A stretch of DNA of 64,000 nucleotides from Theobroma cacao (taxonomy: Eukaryota; Streptophyta; Magnoliopsida; Malvales; Malvaceae). Location: contig NC_030851.1 of NCBI RefSeq assembly GCF_000208745.1, forward strand, positions 38,513,769-38,577,768. Reading direction: 5' to 3'. Shown here one piece after another: positions 35,201 through 46,404 of this stretch. The first letter of the stretch is position 1, and each line of letters starts with the position of its first letter. Made by a program: the position numbers and the translations under genes. The notes under the pieces were generated by a model. That model was not told where the DNA came from and searched no databases. It was given only the letters and a program-made list of their open reading frames with translations.

Positions 35201-38107
35201 TCTTTTATGCAACCAGCTGGAAACCAATCTTCTTAAACTCTAGAACAGCCATTTATATTATCTTAATCAAACTCACACAAAAACAAACTGTCAATATCCA
35301 TGCTAACCCGCTTTTCAAAAAAAAAAAAAATGCATGCTAACCCTATGTACTTTTCAGAGCCCCGAGATAGCGCCAACTAATATCTCCTAATGTATATTGC
35401 CACAATCATAATGTCATACCAACTCTGTTAATATATATAATTATTAGAATAAATTCCTTTGTTTTCTCTAGCCCTAAAATTTAGCCTCCCCACCAATTTG
35501 CTTACTTTTAGCGCATGAATGCAGTGGGTTCCACGAGGCTTGTAAGTTTGTATTATCCTAAATCAGTTAAGTTTGGGGCTTGTAGCATTCTAATATTTTG
35601 GTTGGCCATCAATTGTCAATTGATTTAAATTTGATACCTACAAAATTTGACATGCCTTTAGACTAGACCTCATTGTCATTTGTTAATTCTACTCCATATA
35701 ATTCCAATATCCCTACCCCTGTAACTAGTTTAGTGTTTCTTGAGTTTTATATTCAAGAAAGGCTTGCTACTTGATGCTAAATGGGTTTAAGTTAGATTCC
35801 ATAATAACTAATATGTATGATCTATTACTGCATTGGATGCTTAACTTGCACATTTTTTTTCTTATACACAGTGTTCTATTGCAATGTTTCAGTAGGCTCT
35901 TGTATTCCTCTTACAGCCTTACTAGATTATTAAATCAACCTAACTGCATTTGTGCTGAACTAGATTGTCAATCATTTTCTCTTGTTAACTATTGGTGATG
36001 ATGGATATATGTGACAAAAAAGAACTGTTCATTATCTTTGACCACATTACTCTATTTACAGATTAGTAAGCTTGCATTTGATATTTCTTTTCATATGTGC
36101 TTTGGAGTGCAGGGGAGATTCAGGGAGCATATCAAATCAAAGTTACTGCTAGTGCTTTGGCCCTACTGCTATCCACTAGGCATGCTGAATTAACAAATAT
36201 TAATGTCCAAGGCCATCTAATTAAGGTTTGTGATATATCTTAAAGGCTTGAACATCATTTTCTCATGGATATGCTTACTGGTTAAATAATCCAAATCTTT
36301 TTAATGTGAAGTCTGTGGCAGGGATAACCACTCGTTCAAAAGCTAAATCTGCTCCGGATCAGTGGACTATGGTGCCACTTCCAGCAAAGGTAATTCTAGG
36401 TTATTGTGTTAATAAAGGTTGCCTTGAACTGAAGTTTGTGGTTAAGTGATCATACCCAGAGATTGTTTGCATCCGGCGGTCTGAAAATGGTTTGCTCATA
36501 AAATTGATTTAACTAATTCTAGGGTTTTTATCACCTACTAGATGAAGAAGTAAGAAATGTAGTGTTTGAGGTGCACATGAAGATGAAAAAGATGTAACTT
36601 GAATACAAAAACAATCTAAATGTGAGTCTATCAAAAATTGGAGAAAGAGATAATGGAGGCTATATCCTTATTTTGGTGTGATTTCTACTTGTTTTATTTG
36701 TATTTGTGTAAATTGTCAGGTGAGTTTTACTCAAGCATATCAGTGGGGAACAACTCAGCTAGTTGCTTTCTTTATGAGCATAGGTCCTAGAAGAAGCCCT
36801 CACAGCAATTTTCTTTTGATTTTCATTTTAATCTGGGTTGAGTTTGGCATTGCAATTGGATTGCAAAATTATGGTCTAAAATTGTGTTTTGGAAATCATT
36901 GAAAAATGTTGCTTTTCCACTTGAACCTTCGTTTGGATTAAAAATATTGAATTTTGTTGGCATTGTGGCTACAATTCAAACCACAGGCTTCCAAGCCTTT
37001 GGTAATATCAAACTTAGCTGTGGTATATACTATTGTGATTAGCCACTTTAAGGAAACCTTAATTCTTCTCTGCATTGTCCCTACAAATTGCTAACTTTTG
37101 TGTGTGCTATTTAGAAGCCAAAGATTATAATGCAATTCACTTGTTACCTTAAAAACTTGGCATGTCCAACTACTTCTGCTTATTGCTGCAGATATTGGCT
37201 GTACTGGCTGATGCATTGATTGAAATACAAGAACAAGTTTGGGATGCTAAGGATGAGGTAGTTTTTGCCCTTTTGTGCTATCTTTAATGTTCTGTTGAAC
37301 TACTCAGAATTGCAGGCTTAGCCTAGCAGTTCAGCAACCTCTCTTTTGAGGGGAATATTTGCAGGGTCCCCTGCAATTGCCAGGGTTTAATTTCCAATTT
37401 AAATAGTCCTTCCCCAAATAATGATAGTAATCACTGAGGGTGGATGTTTGGGCTTTGAACCATTTGTTTTGCAGGATAGTGACTGGGAAGAAATTCATGA
37501 AGGAGATATGGAAGCTGACAAAGATTTGTTATATTCAGCTGCTGCCACACCATTTGGCAGGTCTGCAAATGAACATCTTGAAGCAATGGCAAAAGCATAT
37601 AATGAGGTTTGGTTGAATAGAAATAACAATGAATTCTCGGGTCTTTTTGAAGTTTCTTTTTATTCAGCGTTACTAATGGATCTTATTTGATCATGAATTT
37701 GAAGGATCAAGAAGATGACTATGAAGATGACATGCTAAGTGTTTCAGATCCGCTTAATGAGGTGATTTTTATTGTCCTAAATTTACTTACATGCACAACA
37801 TTTTAAAATGTTATATAATGCCAAACTCTAGCGTTCAATCTTGCAGATTAACTTGGCAAATTATCTTATGGACTTCATTTTAAAGTTCTCTCAAAGTGAC
37901 CAACAACTATTTGATTATCTTTGTCAGGTTAGGTCTCTGTCAAGCATTTAAAACTACTACTTGTGAAGTAGGATATTAATATTTGCATAATCTCCTTAGG
38001 ACAATAACTTAATGAATGCAAATTCTTTTCCTTTTTCATTTATCTTTAAATTGCAGAGTCTGACACGGGCGCAGCAGAATGCTATTAAGATTGTCTTAAA
38101 TCGGTGA
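17627..38107 (+). CDS. IPO9: Importin-9 (importin-beta family nuclear import receptor)
   Basis: A karyopherin that carries cargo such as histones H2A-H2B and ribosomal proteins into the nucleus in a Ran-dependent way. Exons: 17627-17753, 19352-19413, 19834-19926, 21865-22036, 22605-22720, 23540-23626, 23728-23844, 23919-23982, 24084-24226, 24898-24945, 25034-25102, 26875-26950, 27951-28081, 29252-29311, 29438-29492, 29587-29651, 29738-29799, 29880-30003, 30081-30138, 30252-30364, 31653-31730, 31827-31889, 32026-32121, 32214-32323, 33283-33472, 33970-34084, 36113-36225, 36312-36389, 37192-37257, 37475-37606, 37705-37761, 37847-37927, 38057-38107. They total 3072 nt, or 1023 residues, the usual length of plant importin-9. 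The N-terminal importin-beta domain (LDPNQEVRSFAEASLNQ), HEAT-repeat helices throughout, a basic segment (ITTRSKAKSAPDQW) and acidic stretches near residues 918-935 and 962-972 are visible. Three introns have unusual borders, listed separately. Single gene, no operon-like neighbours. Confidence 0.96.
18170..18198. repeat. (TA)n microsatellite
   Basis: About twelve TA units in importin-9 intron 1. A (CT)n run near 18920 and a (GT)n run near 18950-18970 lie in the same intron. Confidence 0.9.
19414..19833 (+). other. U12-type AT-AC intron in importin-9
   Basis: The intron starts ATATCCTTTT, an exact match to the AT-AC U12 donor consensus, and ends ...CTTTAACATCTTGTAC. The word CTTTAAC resembles the U12 branch site and its branch adenosine lies about 10 nt before the end, the expected distance. 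Removing exactly these 420 nt joins LRQ to LAAVLLK in frame. A GT-AG alternative giving the conserved protein is not available. Confidence 0.92.
20012..20608. mobile_element. MITE-like element with duplicated left end, importin-9 intron 3
   Basis: The left end (ggcctcatttggttggtgaa) and right end (aatcattttttgtcaaccaaacagag) are near reverse complements, as in common plant MITEs starting with the CATTTGGTTGG word. The left end plus some flanking intron sequence occurs twice, near 20012-20200 and 20210-20340, so a tandem duplication happened after the insertion. No coding capacity. Confidence 0.55.
22825..23041. repeat. Tandem duplication of about 115 bp in importin-9 intron 5
   Basis: Two copies (22825-22926 and 22940-23041) begin ctggagatgag and end atagagtgagca, with moderate divergence. 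They lie between exons 5 and 6 and do not touch the splice sites. Confidence 0.75.
31890..32025 (+). other. GC-AG intron in importin-9 (intron 22)
   Basis: The donor is AAG followed by gcaagt, the strong GC-type consensus; the acceptor is gtacag. The join gives LLTMLLK-NAPTDVVK, as in the family. A GT donor four bases downstream combined with the upstream acceptor ending at 32005 would also keep the frame and insert eight residues (AICDSVVQ). Confidence 0.85.
32358..32375. repeat. Poly-C tract in importin-9 intron 24
   Basis: Eighteen consecutive C on the coding strand soon after the donor of the intron following exon 24. Such long C runs are rare in this AT-rich region; the exact length may be unreliable in sequencing. 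Confidence 0.85.
34085..36112 (+). other. GC-AG intron in importin-9 (intron 26), 2 kb
   Basis: The donor is again AAG followed by gcaagt; the acceptor is gtgcag. The join yields EWTKQQ-GEIQGAYQIK, a conserved block, so the GC donor is required. The intron also contains a diverged repeat near 34960-35110 with words such as gtcggacacatacctgtatc. Confidence 0.85.
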
Positions 38108-38894
38108 GGTGTTTATTGAAGGCATCAAGCGCAGGTCTTACTCTCTTTAATTTAATTGATCAAAGATTTGCTTCTTTCCATAGTTGCCATTTGAGTGTGA
38201 AAAGTCCATCAGTTGAGCTTTAAATCTGAGGTTGATCTCCTTTTGGTTCTAAATGCTATACGAAATGAGAAAGTGAAATCAGTTTTGGTTTTCCGTTATG
38301 GAAACTGGATTGATTGCTTTGTGTTAAGAAGTGGGATCTCCAACTCCGAGTTTGCTATTTCTTTTTTTCCGCCAAATCTTAATTTTAATGTGAGTTCGTT
38401 TATTTATATATATGGTGTTCCATGTCTGCCTTTTCTCTCGTCAAGATGTTTTAAGACACACCCCCGTAGCCATAGCGTCATAAGAGGATAGGCTTGGACT
38501 CGGCAGGTGGAGGCTGTAATATCAGGCGAATTGGTCGTGCAATTGGCAGTCAAGCTTTTAGCTGATTTATAGCTAAACCAGAGAGCTGGTGTATAGAGAT
38601 GCCCGTAGTCATCCTGGGAAAGAATTTTAAGCTAACGAGAGTTGACAAATAAAAGCTATATATCACTAGAAAATTAATATTGTTTCAAAGCCTAATGGAA
38701 AAGAATTTGCGAAACTTGGCGTAGAAATGGCCACAAAATCAGCATTTGTTGATCACATGTGGTAGCATACTAAACGGGGGACGTAGTATTGAAGATGAGC
38801 GACACTTACACCATATTTCTACCCAAGAACACTCTGTACGAAGCCTGGATTAGGTTTTAATTTTATGCTCAATATTGGTTACGAGTCTGACAGC
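38108..38894. other. 3' region of importin-9 and downstream DNA
   Basis: Base composition is ordinary and probably includes the 3' untranslated region. No second gene is seen. A frame at 38213-38491 has no recognised features. Confidence 0.5.
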
Positions 38895-39425
38895 CTGCTT
38901 GGTGTGCTTTTTTTTTTTATAGTTTAAAAGTTATTATGAAATAAGAAATATAATAATTTTTTTGATATATAAAGTGTTCGTCAAAATAATTTATATATGT
39001 TTTAATTTTAGTTAAAATTATCATAAAGAGTATTTATTAAATAATTTTTTATTTATTACGAATTTTTTTATTTATAATAAAAGAGTTAATTTTATTTTTT
39101 ATTTATTTAAAATAAAATTTTGAAAATATAAAAAGTATTTTCATATGATATAAAATTTATAATTAATAATAAATCATAAAAAAAAAGTGATTTTCAGAAA
39201 GAGGGAAAGGAGAGTGAGGTTATAGTTAATAGTTGAAGGTATTTTCAAAAAAAAAATTAAAAAGTAGAAAAGAAAAAGCTTGTTTTTTTAATTTTTTTTG
39301 AAGTTCTATTTTTAGATTTTGTTTTTTTTTAAAAAAAACTTTTAAGAGTTTTTCAAAATTTTGCTTGATCTGATTTTTATTTTTAAAAAGTAAATAAATT
39401 GAAAAAAAATTGAGTCAAACAAGCA
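38895..39425. mobile_element. Inverted-ended element, family B, copy 1 (short)
   Basis: It starts TGCTTGGTGTGCTTTTTTTT and ends with sequence whose complement reads TGCTTGTTTGACTCAATTTT, so the ends are imperfect inverted repeats. The start region (agttaaaagttattatgaa) and the end region recur at 48865-49490, 51600-52065 and 53075-54405. AT-rich, no coding capacity. Confidence 0.55.
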
Positions 39426-39578
39426 TTGAGTCTACTACGGTACTTAGCAAAATTATGGGGTTCAAGGAGCATTTTATGATTAGTTTGGAAAATATATACA
39501 TTTATTATTTGATCAAATACTTTTTCATTTTTGAAATATGAAAATAATACTATTACTTTATTAACATAATATCTGAAA

Positions 39579-40009
39579 ATGTTCTTAAATTATTTAGAAA
39601 ATTTTAAATAAATTTTTTAATTTTTATTACATTCAATCAAATTTTTGTATTTTTATTTTAAGCTAAATAATTATTTTTATTTTTGTTTTGAGTCAAAAAG
39701 TTCTTATAGTTAATGATTAATTTAATTAAAATATCAATTGTCATTCTTATGACGTTGACGTGACATATTAATATATTATAATTGATGATAATGTAATATG
39801 TTTATTTGGCATGATAACATCTTTTACATCAATATCATGTAGATATAAAATAAAAATAATATTTTAACTAATGATAATTAATTAATCATTAATTATAAAA
39901 ATTTATTTGATTCAAAATAAAAGTAAAAAAACTTGATTGAGCATAATAAAAAAAATAAAAATTTATTTGAATTTTATTGAATATATAGTTTAGGAGTTTA
40001 TTTGAATAT
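39579..40009. mobile_element. Inverted-repeat element, family A, copy 2
   Basis: The left end (ttcttaaattatttagaaaa) is matched in inverse orientation by the right end near 39960-40009; the centre holds the same gacgtgacatattaatatat-type words as the other copies. No coding capacity. Confidence 0.6.
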
Positions 40010-40317
40010 TATGTTTACTTTTTTTATCTGAATTTTTTTTATAATATTTTTTGCATTTTGTCATTCGAAAACATGAAACATAAATCTTATTAAAAGATTT
40101 AAAAAATTTTATAATAAAATTAAATATTCTATTAAATTTCTATAAAGTCGTGAAAGCATCAATAGTTAGGAAGAAAGAGTCTCTTTAAAAGTTAAGTAAT
40201 GTTGAATATTTTAACATGTTAACTTGTTAAAATAAATAAATAAATAAATAAATTATTACACTCGATCATTTGATCTAATCTCGAGTTTTTTTTTTTTTTA
40301 AAGGAGTATATGTTTTT

Positions 40318-40706
40318 CACTATTCAAAGACCTGAATTTAATACTCTTTGCTAAATAAATAAATAAGTAAATAACAAGAAAGAAAGTGAGAGGGGCAGGG
40401 GGCAATATTCCTTTTGTTTTGGAATGCTTAAAAAATTGTCTTTGCCCTCGTATTAAAAATGAAATTGTCTGCCTTCCCACATGAGTTGGACATTTCATCT
40501 CTAGACTCCCATCAAAGAGCATTGATATCCAAAATATACACAAGAAGAAAAAAATAAATAAACACGGTGCTTTTCATTCATCAAAATTACTGTTATTTTT
40601 GAAAGACGAACCTTTCAAATTTATTTGAAAAGGAAAAAGTAGACAAGTTTAACATGTCACGAATCTTTTAACAGAAATCAAAGTAAAAATCTAAGAAAAA
40701 TTATTT
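40318..40706. repeat. Dispersed repeat X, copy 1
   Basis: Closely similar to 49507-49905 (for example atgagttggacatttcatct is shared exactly). The second copy has a short extra segment near 49690. It seems to be a fragment of a larger repeat whose other part starts at 49906. Confidence 0.8.
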
Positions 40707-41380
40707 GAGGAATCATGATTCCCGCTTTGATACCATGTGAGAATTTATAAAAAAAATTGAGAGAAGACGAGTCATTGTAGGGATTTCAAGTATTTCATTC
40801 AATGCAGAAAATGAATTCAGGAAAGACTATTTATACTCGGTTTCTAACGAATTAAAAACAAAGGAGGGAAAAGTTGTTTTTCAAGTTAGTTATGTACTAA
40901 CTAGAGGTAAGTAAAACCAATTCAGACTAATTACTCTTTCAAACTAAATGCTATTTGGGTAAGATGATTTAGTCCAATTGGTATTTTAGTTAGTTCTCGA
41001 TTTTAAAATTTTTAGACCAATTCATCCAAAAAACTAAACTAATTTATATATATACATATATATTTTTTATATATATTAAGAAGAATTGAGAGTAAACTTA
41101 ATTAATAATATATTTAAAATATATTAGGATATTATACGTACATATACAAATTATAATTATAGTATTTTAATATTAGTTATTTATATTTATTTATTTATTT
41201 ATAAGTCTGTATTAATATGAAATTACAAGTTATATATTTTAAATGATATAAGCTATATGTTAATATTATAATATATGATAGTAAATATCCTACATATTAA
41301 CATGTTATAATTATTACATTTTAGTATTGTTTCGTAATATAAAATGTTATGAATATATATGTAATTGTATAAATATATTT

Positions 41381-41776
41381 TATATACATATATTTAATTT
41401 ATACATAAACATTATTATAATTTATAATAGACTTTATCTATATGATTACACTTAATAACTTTATTAGTTATCACGCTAGATTTTATAACATATTGTTTAT
41501 AATTAGTTATTATTTATACAAACTCTGATATAAAACATTTTAACATATAATTTGCATCAATAATTTTATATATATATATAATAAAAGAATATATTATATA
41601 TATACATATATTTAATTTATACATAAGTATTACTATAACTTATAATAAATTTTATTTATATGATTATACTTAATAAGTTTATTTGCTATCATCTTAGATT
41701 TTATAACATATTATTTATAATTAATTATTATTTATATAAATTTTGATATAAAACATTATAACATATAAGTTATATA
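41381..41776. repeat. Tandem duplication, 218-bp spacing, AT-rich
   Basis: Both copies begin tatatacatatatttaattt and run for about 180 bp (41381-41558, 41599-41776), diverged by scattered substitutions. The surrounding 40900-41940 is extremely AT-rich and without genes; words like atttgatcggtttgattttt at its right end suggest an old transposon. Confidence 0.75.
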
Positions 41777-41944
41777 ATTAATTTCATATATAATTATAAT
41801 TATAGATGAAATTTATAAATTTTAATATTATAATTTGTAAAAAAAATGAGAAAATTTTAATCCATTGATCCAAAATCGGATCAACCAAATCAATTTTATA
41901 TTTGATCGGTTTGATTTTTTTTTATATTTGATCAATTTTGATTG

Positions 41945-42300
41945 ATTTTTTCAAAAATCATGTGACCTCTGTTCATAATCTTCAATGCCCTGGAACACCA
42001 GTGAACACTGAACTCCATCCACATATCTTGGCTGATAAACGACGAACAGTCCAAATTTATTTGAAAAGATAAAAAAGGTTGATATATTTGTGAGGATGAG
42101 GAACTTGCTGGAGAAGGCGAAGCCCTTTCCAGTATCGATTAATAGGACAAGTAGAATGGGGCCAATCCAATCCAGGTCAAGCCGCCGCACACGTTTTTCT
42201 TTTTATGATATGTTAATCCCATGTAGTTGTACCATTGCCAGCCAAGGAATCGTCCTCCTCAAACTTACTAATCCCTCCCTTACATATGCCATGTGACTCT
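41945..42300. other. Island of normal composition in AT-rich DNA
   Basis: A 350-bp stretch with clearly higher GC than its surroundings, open for 68 codons on the plus strand (42090-42296) and 79 on the minus strand (42190-41951). Neither translation is recognised. It could be a relic exon or a captured fragment. Confidence 0.3.
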
Positions 42301-43719
42301 GACACCATGAACAAGTTTTTGGCACAATTTACATAAAAAATTATGTATCAATAAATAAATTAAATATTTAAGTGTCATTTTTTTTATTAATTTCTTTTCA
42401 AATAGTTTAAAAAACAAATTATTTAATATTATTGAATAGGTATCCTTTCACCTTTAATTGACAATTTGATAAGATGAATTGTTTTAATACATATATATAT
42501 ATATAAAAGTGTTGAAGTGATTAATTAAGAACAATATTAAATAGAAATCGAAATAGTACTTGATAAAGAAAGAAGTGATGATGAGAACTAAGAATAAAGA
42601 AGTGAAACTACATAGGTTGGAAGTTAGCAAAAGAGATGAGTAATATGGATAGCCCTTTTTTTGTTATCAAAATAATATAATCAAGAAAATATTATGAGAT
42701 GACGTGGAAATAGTACGTCACCATGACGATTTTGCATAGTACAGTCTCCTTTATTTTTAAAGAAAACAATTCATTTAAGAAATCTTTAGAAATTTTTAAA
42801 AAAATATTCGATTAATTTTTTATTCAATTTGAGGTGTTAAATTATGATTCACTAATAGTGTATCTCAAATTTTTCCACGTGTCAGCACTATCCGCCAAGA
42901 GTGTGAACTCTCGTGGAGTAAGGCTTGAGACTCTTAACGATTGGTGTGCTTTTAATTATTTTTAGGATAAAAAATAAATCAAGCATTATAATTGTGCATA
43001 TGTTCCAATTTTTAGGTATGTCGTCATCTTTTCTCCAATTCTTCCATTTATAAATAAAGATATTTCTCGACTTGATATGACAAAGCTGAAAGAAAAATAC
43101 CATTCCTGAAAATGGTATGTACACTATCTTATATACATAGGGCAGTAAAAGATTAATCTATACTAACTTATTCAGTTAATTTAACTAAATTAACTAATTT
43201 TTAAAATGCACATAAATGAAACGGTGAGTTTCATCCGTGTAAGCTGTGTGCAGTGTGCTATTCTTTAAAGGCTGCGTATGGGACACAGCTTCCTTATTCA
43301 AACACTGCATTGCATACACACTGTCCAGCTTTGTTTCTTTCTTCCTCGAGCATCTCCTTGCTGTTCTTCTTCACTGCACTGCACTGCACTGCACTCAAGT
43401 CTTGAATAATTCTGGACTTATTTCTGATTTCTACCTGGCATGATAAACATGTCTTTTAAGTTGGAATGGAAGACTGTGATACTTATATTTACCAAAACAA
43501 TAACAAACTAAATTAAGAAAGGACAAATAATATATATATTTATGAATATTAATTTTAAATTCTTTTAATTCTTAAATAGTTTAATTATAATTTGGTATTT
43601 ATATCTCCGGAAATTAACTTGGATATTTTATTTAAGAAAACGTAAATAGTATAAAAACCGACAGTTATTTTACATTTTTAAATTTCCCTCCGCCGGAGAA
43701 AATTTATTGAGGTTATCAG
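42301..43719. other. Intergenic, 3' side of the RING gene
   Basis: Mostly AT-rich, no gene seen. A pentanucleotide microsatellite (CACTG, about five units) lies at 43371-43396. Confidence 0.5.
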
Positions 43720-44241
43720 CTAGCGCAGCCACCAGTTATCACGGTGGTTGGGGCTGAAAGTGCAGTAGTTGAATGTTAGCACTTCAACACTGGCTATTAC
43801 TTTAGCAGGAGTCAAGAAAGTTCTGCAAATGGGACAGGTCGTGGAATGGCTGTAACCAAGCCATCTATCCAAGCAAACCTTGTGAAAGAGATGATTACAT
43901 CTCAGCTCTCTCATCTCATCATCTTCTTCAATCTTGCATAGGCACACAGCACAAGCTTCTTCTTCTTCTTCGTCGTTGTCGTCAAAGCAGCCTTGCTGCT
44001 GCTTGCACTTGTATGTGACTAGGCCAAGTTTCTCGGCAACGCCCGGCCGGTGCTGCAGCTGTTGCTCCTGGTTGTAATTGGGGAACAAGGAATAGTTAAG
44101 CAGCAAGTTCCAGGCAAATTTCAAATGGCTTACAAACCAAAGAATGTAATTCAGCATGGTGGGTGAGTTGGGGGAGGAAATTAAGGGGTGGTTGAAGAGC
44201 TTGTTATTGTTTATCGGGGGAATGGAGAGGAATTGCTGCAA
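43720..44241 (-). CDS. RING-H2 E3 ubiquitin ligase, RHA2-like
   Basis: A single exon of 173 codons. A hydrophobic stretch (MLNYILWFVSHLKFAW, residues 29-44) may anchor it in a membrane. An acidic run (DDNDEEEEE) precedes a complete C3H2C3 RING-H2 finger at about 97-139: CAVC, C-N-H-x2-H-x2-C, then CPIC, with Pro after the seventh Cys position as in active E3s. Such proteins bring an E2 to substrates for ubiquitination; size and layout resemble plant RHA2/BRH1-type ligases, but the substrate is unknown. The long start at 44241 is only a dozen bases below the predicted transcription start, so Met29 (44157) may be the real start. A 2-kb transposon ends 89 bp above the TATA box. Confidence 0.88.
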   Translation of the reverse strand: MQQFLSIPPINNNKLFNHPLISSPNSPTMLNYILWFVSHLKFAWNLLLNYSLFPNYNQEQQLQHRPGVAEKLGLVTYKCKQQQGCFDDNDEEEEEACAVCLCKIEEDDEMRELRCNHLFHKVCLDRWLGYSHSTTCPICRTFLTPAKVIASVEVLTFNYCTFSPNHRDNWWLR

Positions 44242-44277
44242 ACTGGATATAGCAATAATTCATGGGGGAATTCCTGG

Positions 44278-44285
44278 TATTTATA
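44278..44285 (-). promoter_or_regulatory. TATA box of the RING gene
   Basis: TATAAATA on the minus strand. It predicts a start near 44253, so the leader would be about 12 nt for the ATG at 44241 or about 95 nt for the ATG at 44157. Confidence 0.65.
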
Positions 44286-44373
44286 GAGTTGAAAGAGAAG
44301 TGGGGCTGATGAGGTAAGCCGAGAGACAAGGAGGCCAAGACTTCTTGTTAGAAAATTAAATAGTAAAAAAAAT

Positions 44374-46393
44374 GGATCAAAAGACCCCTCCAATTCCTAT
44401 ACTATTCAATTTTATTTAATTTAGTTCACTTATTTAAAATTGAAGTAATTTAGTCTCTTAATTTTAAAAATTACGTCAATTTAGTCCCCTAACGACATCC
44501 AATTTTACCGTTAAACAATGACATCAGCACTAACGTGTCACATTTTAATGACGTGGCATTTGAGATGATGATGTGACATGTCACATGGCACCGAGTGATG
44601 ATGTGATAATACAACGTGGCATTATACGATGATGTGGCAATACTGATGTGACACTAACATGCTGACATGTCAGTGCTACGTGATAAATTATAAAAAATTT
44701 TAAAAAAATTCTGTCACGTCATAGGGATTACATTAAACAAAATTATATAGTACATGGACTAAATTGAATAAAATTAAGATGTTGAGAGACTAAATTAAAA
44801 AAATATTTAAAAAATATAAATCTTTAAGTAGATTATTGAAATGCTTATTAATAAGCTAAATATTTAAGTGTAAAAGATTTATGATGTTAAAAAATATATA
44901 TAAATATTTTCTTACTTGATTATTTGATTCTATAATATGTAAATTAATTTATATTTTTTTACAAAAATTAAGTTTGAATACTCTTTCTATAAAAAAATTT
45001 TGAAAAGAATTTCATACCTGAAGTCAAATTTAGATAAATAATTCATATTACGTTAACATAAAATAATATAAAATGACTAAATAAATTCTTTAACTTAGTT
45101 TTTAACTTGAGCTAAAGTCAAATTAGCAAAATATATTGATTTAGTTTTTTCTTTTACAAAAATGAAGAACGGAGATATAGAGTTAGCAATGATTATAAAA
45201 ATACTTCTTCGTTTTGACTTACTTAATTTGAACATAACAAACCTCTTATTACAACCATAGAATTTGAACTCCACTCTTTTAATTTTTTATTTATTTTTTA
45301 TGTGTTTATTTTATTTAATATTTCAAGTTATATTTTTTAAGTTGAAATTTCTTAAATTAAAGACTAAAGTTATGGTTGATAAAGTTAAATATAACTATAA
45401 ATATTTGTACCATTTTATTTTATTAACAATTTTTTTTGTAGATCCAAATTAATAATTTAAATTTAAATGTAGCAAAATTTGATTGTGGTATTTGAATTTA
45501 AATAAAATCATTATATAAGAAATTTTGAGTAAATTTAAATAAAAAGGTGTATTGGCTAAGAGTTGAATAATTATAAAAGAATGTGTATTTGTAAATTGTG
45601 AAAGTTGTAACTAAATCAACATATTTTGCTAATTTGAGTAAATTTAAATAAAAAGTAAATTGGGTAAGACTTGAATAATTTCAAATGAATGTGTATTTGT
45701 AAATTATAAAAGTTGTAATTAAATCAACATATTTAGTCATTTTATATTATTTTATTTTAACGTAATGCAAATTATTCATCTAAATTTAACTTTAGGTATA
45801 AAATTTTTTCAAAATTTTTTTATAGAATGAGAATTCAAACTTAATTTTTGTAAAAAATATAAATTAATTTACATATTTTAGAATCAAATAATCAAGTAAG
45901 AAAATATGTATATATATTTTTAACACCATAAATATTTTACACTTAAATATTTTACTTATTGATAAGCATATCAATAATCTATTTAAAAATTTATACTTTT
46001 CAAATATATTTTTTTTAATTTAGTCCCTGTATTATATATTTTTATTCAATTTAATCCCGATGACATGGCATAATGTTTTTTTAAAAAAAATTTTGATATA
46101 CCGCGTGGCAATGATACGTTAGCCTATTAGTGGCACGTCAGCACTACCATATCATTGTATAGTATCACGTGGCATTGCCACGTCATCCCATGGTGCCACG
46201 TGGCATGTCATATCATCAAAATATGACACGTCAATGCTTACGTCATCCTTTAACGGCAAAATTAGATGTCGTTAGGGAGAGAAACTAAATTGAAGCAATT
46301 CTCAAAATCAAGAGATTGAATTACTTTGATTTTGAGTATAATGACTAAATTGAATAAAATTAAAAAATACAGGGACTGTAAGGGTCTTTTGAC
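44374..46393. mobile_element. Mutator-like non-autonomous element, 2.0 kb, long terminal inverted repeats
   Basis: The left arm (about 44374-45120) and right arm (about 45690-46393) are imperfect inverted repeats of some 700 bp. The ends are GGATCAAAAGACCC on the left and, read inverted, GTCAAAAGACCC on the right. The nine bases aaaaaaaat stand directly outside both ends (44365-44373 and 46394-46402), the duplication length typical of Mutator-like elements. The arms contain the words tcaatttagtcccctaacga and many ACGTGGCA / TGCCACGT motifs. No transposase is encoded; the centre is AT-rich. Confidence 0.82.
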
Positions 46394-46404
46394 AAAAAAA
46401 ATTA

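Noticed and set aside
43371..43396. CACTG repeats taken as a possible CRISPR-like or regulatory array
   Set aside because: Only a five-unit pentanucleotide microsatellite without spacers.
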